Shown here one piece after another: positions 7,036 to 10,398 of a stretch of 10,398 bases of DNA; within the stretch, counting starts at the first letter, position 1, and every line of letters begins with the position of its first letter. The translations under genes and the position numbers were made by a program. A model generated the notes under the pieces. It was not told where the DNA came from. It saw only the letters and a list, made by a program, of their open reading frames with translations, and ran no database searches. Origin of the DNA: an uncultured Clostridia bacterium (GTDB lineage Bacteria; Bacillota; Clostridia; Saccharofermentanales; Saccharofermentanaceae); NCBI GenBank assembly GCA_946405115.1, contig CAMJGB010000055.1, forward strand, positions 1 to 10,398, given 5' to 3'.

Positions 7036-7051
7036 GTTCATATCCCCCTTA

Positions 7052-7906
7052 TTATGTGTTGATTGAAAGGATCAATTCTCTTAATACCTTGCATGCTACC
7101 GCTGTTGAAGCGCCGCTTGCATCAAGCATGGGTGCAAGTTCGTTCACGTCTGCTCCCACGATGTTCGTCTTGCTTACCGTAAGAATAGCATCGAGAAGCT
7201 CCGGGAAGTTTACGCCGCCTGCCTCGGGTGTACCCGTTCCGCAGAATACGGAAGGATCAAGACAGTCGAGGTCGATCGTGAAGTACACGGGTGTGTTGTT
7301 CTTGGAAAGCTCCTCGCACACTTCCTTAAGCCCGTCGAAATTAAACTTGTGCATGTCAGTGTGGGAGGCCGCGAACTTGAACTCGTCGCGCTCGCCGCTT
7401 CTTATGCAGAACTGATGGATCTTGCCGTCGCCCACAAGACCGTGGCATCTTCTTAAGACACATGCGTGGCTAAGCTTTACTCCGAGATAATCGTCTCTTA
7501 AGTCAGCGTGTGCATCGAAGTGAATGATCTGAAGATCAGGGTACTTCTTAAACACTGCCTTCACAGCACCGTAAGTTACGAGGTGCTCGCCTCCGATCAT
7601 GATGGGAAGCTTGCCGTCATTTAAGATCTTCTCTGTCTGTTCTTCGATGTCGTTAAGTGCCGATTCCGATGAGCCGAAGCAAAGCTCCAAGTCACCGCAG
7701 TCGAACACTTTATAGTCTGTAAGATCCTTGTCCTGATAGGGACTGTAGGTCTCTATTCCGAAGCTTTCGTGGCGGATGGCTGCGCTTCCGAATCTTGCTC
7801 CCGGACGGAAGCTCGTAGTGGAATCAAAAGGCGCACCCCAGAGTACGATCTTAGATTCATCGTACTCGCTGTCGCAGCCGATAAACGTCTCTACATTCTT
7901 GTTCAC
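7052..7906 (-). CDS. speB: Agmatinase (ureohydrolase family)
   Basis: The enzyme should hydrolyse agmatine to putrescine and urea with a two-manganese centre. The 284-residue sequence shows all expected metal ligands: His108 in GGEHLVTYG, Asp131/His133/Asp135 in HFDAHADLR, and Asp212/Asp214 in TIDLDCLDPS. Length is normal for agmatinases (about 290-310) and no signal peptide is seen. The start is a GTG at 7906 that overlaps the speE stop as GTGA; the RBS GGAGG is 7 nt upstream, which confirms it. The position between speE and the dehydrogenase gene supports putrescine formation. Because it follows speA and speE directly, it could also act on N1-aminopropylagmatine, as in the Thermus thermophilus route. 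Guanidinobutyrase and related ureohydrolases cannot be excluded by motifs alone. Confidence 0.93.
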   Translation of the reverse strand: MNKNVETFIGCDSEYDESKIVLWGAPFDSTTSFRPGARFGSAAIRHESFGIETYSPYQDKDLTDYKVFDCGDLELCFGSSESALNDIEEQTEKILNDGKLPIMIGGEHLVTYGAVKAVFKKYPDLQIIHFDAHADLRDDYLGVKLSHACVLRRCHGLVGDGKIHQFCIRSGERDEFKFAASHTDMHKFNFDGLKEVCEELSKNNTPVYFTIDLDCLDPSVFCGTGTPEAGGVNFPELLDAILTVSKTNIVGADVNELAPMLDASGASTAVACKVLRELILSINT

Positions 7907-8757
7907 GATTCAACCTCCATAAGCATCTTTTCGAGGTATGCGGGAAGATAGAAAGAACCCACATGAAGTTTTGTTGTGTAGTACTTGGTGCTTAAGTGAA
8001 GCTTCTTCCACCTCTCCTCGTCGAAGTCCTCGATGGGGTGGTACTTCTTGCTCGCGAAACCGAAAAGCCAGTAACCCGCGGCGTAGGTCGGAATGTGTGC
8101 CTGATATACGCGGCTTATGGGGAACGTGTTTACAATTCTCTTATGGCTTCTCTGCATTGCTTCTGCGTCGTGCTTGTAGAAGGGGCTTCCCTGCTGGTTT
8201 ACCATGATGCCGTCGCTTCTTAAAGCGTTGTAGCAGATGCCGTAGAACTCTCTTGTGAAGTAACCCTCGGAAGGGCCGAACGGATCGTTGGAATCGACGA
8301 TGATGAGGTCGTATTCGTCTGTGCTTCTTCTTATGAAACGAAGTGCATTATCGTAGTAGATATGCACTCTTGAGTCATCGAGCTTGCAGGCATTCTCGGG
8401 AAGATATGTGCGGCATGCTTCGATAACCTTGTCGTCCATCTCAACGAGATCGATTCTCTTAACGCTCTCATATCTTGTGAGCTCCTTAACGACACCTCCG
8501 TCTCCCGCGCCGATAACGAGAACATCCTGCACGTTCGGATGAACGGACATCGGGATGTGCGTGATCATCTCGTCGTAGATAAACTCGTCGCGCTCCGTGA
8601 GCATTACGTTGCCGTCAAGCGCCAGCACCTTACCGAACTCGGGTGTGTCGAAGATGTCGATCTGCTGATAATCGCTCTTGCCCGAATAAAGGTGTCTCGT
8701 AACACGAATGCTGTGTCTTACGTCAGGTGCGTGGTATTCGCTGAACCAAAGATTCAT
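7903..8757 (-). CDS. speE: Polyamine aminopropyltransferase (spermidine synthase)
   Basis: The protein should transfer the aminopropyl group of decarboxylated S-adenosylmethionine to an amine such as putrescine. The 284-residue sequence has the family motifs: LTERDEFIYDEMITHIP (53-69), the nucleotide-binding GAGDGG (83-88), the ribose-binding acid in VEMDD (Glu106), the gatekeeper loop DSNDPFGPSEGYF (155-167) with Asp155 and Asp158, and HIPTYAAGYWLFGFASK (221-237). Two positions differ from the common pattern: Asp62 where His or Gln is usual after the tyrosine, and Asn157 where Ser or Thr is usual in DSTDP. The RBS AAGGAGG, 6 nt before the ATG, supports the start. It is 11 bp downstream of the speA-type gene and overlaps speB by 4 bp. 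No speD (the source of the aminopropyl donor) is in the window, although the operon already encodes the SAM-independent route to spermidine. Confidence 0.94.
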   Translation of the reverse strand: MNLWFSEYHAPDVRHSIRVTRHLYSGKSDYQQIDIFDTPEFGKVLALDGNVMLTERDEFIYDEMITHIPMSVHPNVQDVLVIGAGDGGVVKELTRYESVKRIDLVEMDDKVIEACRTYLPENACKLDDSRVHIYYDNALRFIRRSTDEYDLIIVDSNDPFGPSEGYFTREFYGICYNALRSDGIMVNQQGSPFYKHDAEAMQRSHKRIVNTFPISRVYQAHIPTYAAGYWLFGFASKKYHPIEDFDEERWKKLHLSTKYYTTKLHVGSFYLPAYLEKMLMEVES

Positions 8758-8768
8758 CCGTCTCCTCC

Positions 8769-10223
8769 TTATACCAGAATGTTGATGTTGTTGATGTCCG
8801 GATCCTCGGGACCTGTCATGGAACAGCCCTTGGCCTTCGCATAGCTTATGTAATCGAGGATGTCTGCCGTGATCCTCTCACCCGGAGCAAGGATCGGGAT
8901 TCCCGGCGGGTAGCACATAACGAACTCGCTGCAGACCTCTCCCGCGCTGTCCTTAAGAGGAACGCTCTTTTTCTTGGAATAGAAAGCCTTCTGGGGACTG
9001 CATACGACCTCGGGGTCGATGTACTCCTGGCTCATGAGACCGTCGGGATCTTTCTTGTATCTTCTGCGGATCTCGGCGAGCGCACTTACGAGTCGCTCGA
9101 GCTCCTGCATTCTGTCGCCGATGGAAAGATATGCGAGGATGTTTCCGATGTCACCGAACTCGATCTGGATGTCGTACTCATCTCTTAAGATGTCGTAAAC
9201 CTCGATTCCCGCGAGACCAATGTCTCTTGTGTGGACACTGAGCTTCGTGGGGTCAAAATCGAAGATGGAATCGCCGTTGATCATCTCGCGTCCGTAAGCA
9301 TAGTAGCCTCCGATCGCGTTGACCTCTTCCCTTGCATACTCCGCCATCTCGATTACCTTGCGGAATACTTCCTTGCCTCTTAAAGCGAGGTTTCTTCTGC
9401 TTATGTCGAGGCTCGACATGAGAAGATAGCTTCCCGATGTCGTCTGAGTAAGATTGATGATCTGTCTTACGTGTCCTTCGCTTACATTCTCACCGATGAG
9501 AAGAAGGCTCGACTGTGTTAAACTTCCGCCGCTCTTGTGCATCGATACTGCAGCCATGTCGGCACCTGCACGCATTGCAGAAACAGGCATGTTCTCGCCG
9601 AAGTAGAAGTGTGTTCCGTGAGCCTCATCTGCAAGGCACAGCATGCCCGCATCGTGCGCCATCTTTACGATAGCTTTGATGTCGCTGCAGATACCGTAGT
9701 AAGTCGGGTTATTAACGAGAACTGCAACTGCATCAGGATTCTCCTCGATCGCCTTCTTAACCTGGTCGCGGTTCATGCCGAGTGAGATTCCGAGTCTTCG
9801 GTCAACATCAGGATTAACGTAAACCGGGATCGCACCGCACAGTACCAGGGAGTTGATTACGCTTCTATGCACGTTACGAGGGAGGATGATCTTATCGCCC
9901 TGTTTGCAGCAGGAAAGAACCATGCTCTGAACCGAGCTTGTCGTGCCGCCTACCATGAGGAACGCGTGCTTTGCGCCGAATGCATCTGCAGCAAGAAGCT
10001 CCGCCTCGTGTATTACCGACACGGGATGGCAGAGGTTATCGAGAGGCTTCATGCTGTTTACGTCAACGCCTACGCACTTCTCGCCGAGAAAAGCAGTAAG
10101 CTCGGGGTTGCCCTTGCCGTGCTTATGTCCCGGCACGTCGAAAGGCACGACTCGCATCTCTCGGAACTTCTCGAGTGCCTCGTAGATCGGAGCTCTTGTC
10201 TGATCCAAATCTGTTCTTTCCAT
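8769..10223 (-). CDS. speA: Orn/Lys/Arg decarboxylase, aspartate aminotransferase fold (probable arginine decarboxylase)
   Basis: This PLP enzyme should decarboxylate arginine to agmatine, opening the pathway. The 484-residue protein is the short form without the N-terminal wing domain, like Bacillus SpeA. Visible motifs are PGHKHGKG (31-38), GGTTSSVQS (92-100), PRNVHRSV (115-122), LADEAHGTHFYF with PLP-contacting Asp199 and His202, SMHKSGGSLTQSS with Schiff-base Lys230, and the C-terminal MCYPPGIPILAPGE (436-449). Arginine rather than ornithine or lysine is inferred from the agmatinase gene two places downstream; the motifs alone do not decide. The start at 10223 is supported by the RBS GAGG 6 nt upstream and by family-like sequence beginning near residue 11 (APIYEALEKF). 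It is the first gene of the operon; the leader upstream contains an apparent terminator (10234-10272). Confidence 0.93.
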   Translation of the reverse strand: MERTDLDQTRAPIYEALEKFREMRVVPFDVPGHKHGKGNPELTAFLGEKCVGVDVNSMKPLDNLCHPVSVIHEAELLAADAFGAKHAFLMVGGTTSSVQSMVLSCCKQGDKIILPRNVHRSVINSLVLCGAIPVYVNPDVDRRLGISLGMNRDQVKKAIEENPDAVAVLVNNPTYYGICSDIKAIVKMAHDAGMLCLADEAHGTHFYFGENMPVSAMRAGADMAAVSMHKSGGSLTQSSLLLIGENVSEGHVRQIINLTQTTSGSYLLMSSLDISRRNLALRGKEVFRKVIEMAEYAREEVNAIGGYYAYGREMINGDSIFDFDPTKLSVHTRDIGLAGIEVYDILRDEYDIQIEFGDIGNILAYLSIGDRMQELERLVSALAEIRRRYKKDPDGLMSQEYIDPEVVCSPQKAFYSKKKSVPLKDSAGEVCSEFVMCYPPGIPILAPGERITADILDYISYAKAKGCSMTGPEDPDINNINILV

Positions 10224-10233
10224 AGTTCACCTC

Positions 10234-10272
10234 AAAACAAAAACGCAAGCTGTGTAATCTCACAACTTGCGT
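10234..10272 (-). terminator. Intrinsic terminator/attenuator in the leader of the polyamine operon
   Basis: On the minus strand the arms ACGCAAGTTGTG (10272-10261) and CACAGCTTGCGT (10254-10243) form a 12-bp stem with one G-U pair and a 6-nt loop (AGATTA). TTTTGTTTT follows at once, making a T-tract interrupted by one G. The tract runs into the speA RBS GAGGTG (10228-10233), and the start codon is only 19 nt from the stem. The plus strand shows no T-run after the stem, so the structure acts on minus-strand transcripts. There is no room for a promoter between it and speA, so the hairpin must be inside the operon's own transcript. Confidence 0.75.
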
Positions 10273-10398
10273 ATGGTTCATGAATATTCTGTCGGCCATC
10301 ATACAGGAATCAATGCCCCCGTACGATGAATAATCCGGTATCCAGAGTCTATATAGCAATACTACTTTTACTACTCTTATTGACCATTTCACAAGTCT
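10273..10398 (-). other. Upstream leader of the polyamine operon (no clear promoter)
   Basis: This 126-bp stretch upstream of the attenuator-like stem carries no convincing gene. Weak -10-like hexamers are TATATA (preceded by TGC, near 10350-10355) and TATGAT (near 10295), neither with a matching -35, so the promoter may lie beyond the window. Two copies of AGTAGTA lie in tandem near 10359-10376. I did not recognise a known riboswitch class. Part of the stretch could form the antiterminator that competes with the stem. Confidence 0.35.

Noticed and set aside
10243..10272. The stem before speA as the terminator of an unseen upstream gene, with the operon promoter downstream of it
   Set aside because: Only 19 nt separate the stem from the start codon. 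The one hexamer pair that fits (TTGTGA, 17 bp, TTTTGT) is poor and would start transcription within or past the RBS.
10349..10387. Short leader-peptide ORF (12 codons, MVNKSSKSSIAI) upstream of the speA attenuator
   Set aside because: No RBS precedes the ATG and the peptide has no run of arginine or other regulatory codons. It ends about 76 nt before the terminator stem, so a classic ribosome-stalling attenuator is not supported.
10123..10392. 89-codon frame overlapping the speA start on the same strand
   Set aside because: It has no RBS, overlaps the well-supported start of the decarboxylase in another frame and has no protein-like character; it is a shadow frame.

Overview
The window looks like a chromosomal segment of a Gram-positive anaerobe of the class Clostridia (Bacillota), probably a gut or rumen member; family and genus cannot be fixed from the sequence. 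The reasons are two lipoproteins with lipobox cysteines, strong G-rich ribosome binding sites (AAGGGGG, AAGGAGG), a solute-binding lipoprotein of a type common in these bacteria, and a clustered arginine-to-spermidine pathway that uses the carboxyspermidine branch. No rRNA, tRNA, CRISPR array, insertion sequence or phage gene was seen.

Layout. At the left edge (1-1470, minus strand) is the N-terminal part of a large lipoprotein whose C-terminal portion begins like an extracellular solute-binding domain; it runs out of the window. A 63-residue orphan protein (1652-1843, minus) follows. Divergent from it is a lone metal-dependent hydrolase of the cyclase/kynurenine formamidase family (2005-2604, plus). 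It converges, 13 bp apart, on a two-gene unit read on the minus strand: a small OB-fold-like lipoprotein (4170-4538) and then a cardiolipin synthase with two HKD motifs (2618-4135).

The right 5.6 kb (4610-10223, minus) is one tightly packed polyamine operon. Its transcription order is speA-type decarboxylase, speE-type aminopropyltransferase, speB agmatinase, carboxy(nor)spermidine dehydrogenase and nspC carboxy(nor)spermidine decarboxylase. Genes overlap by 4 bp or are separated by 11-16 bp. The inferred main route is arginine to agmatine to putrescine, then reductive condensation with aspartate semialdehyde to carboxyspermidine, then decarboxylation to spermidine. SpeE is a second, decarboxylated-SAM-dependent way to spermidine, but no speD lies in the window, so its aminopropyl donor and role here are open.

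The most interesting feature is regulatory. A 12-bp stem-loop with a T-rich tail, an apparent intrinsic terminator, sits between any possible promoter and the speA start codon, and its T-tract abuts the speA ribosome binding site. No promoter fits between it and the gene, so the operon appears to be controlled by premature termination in a leader that extends toward or past the right window edge. A second notable spot is the lipoprotein-cls junction, where two adjacent inverted repeats place the cls ribosome binding site in a loop.
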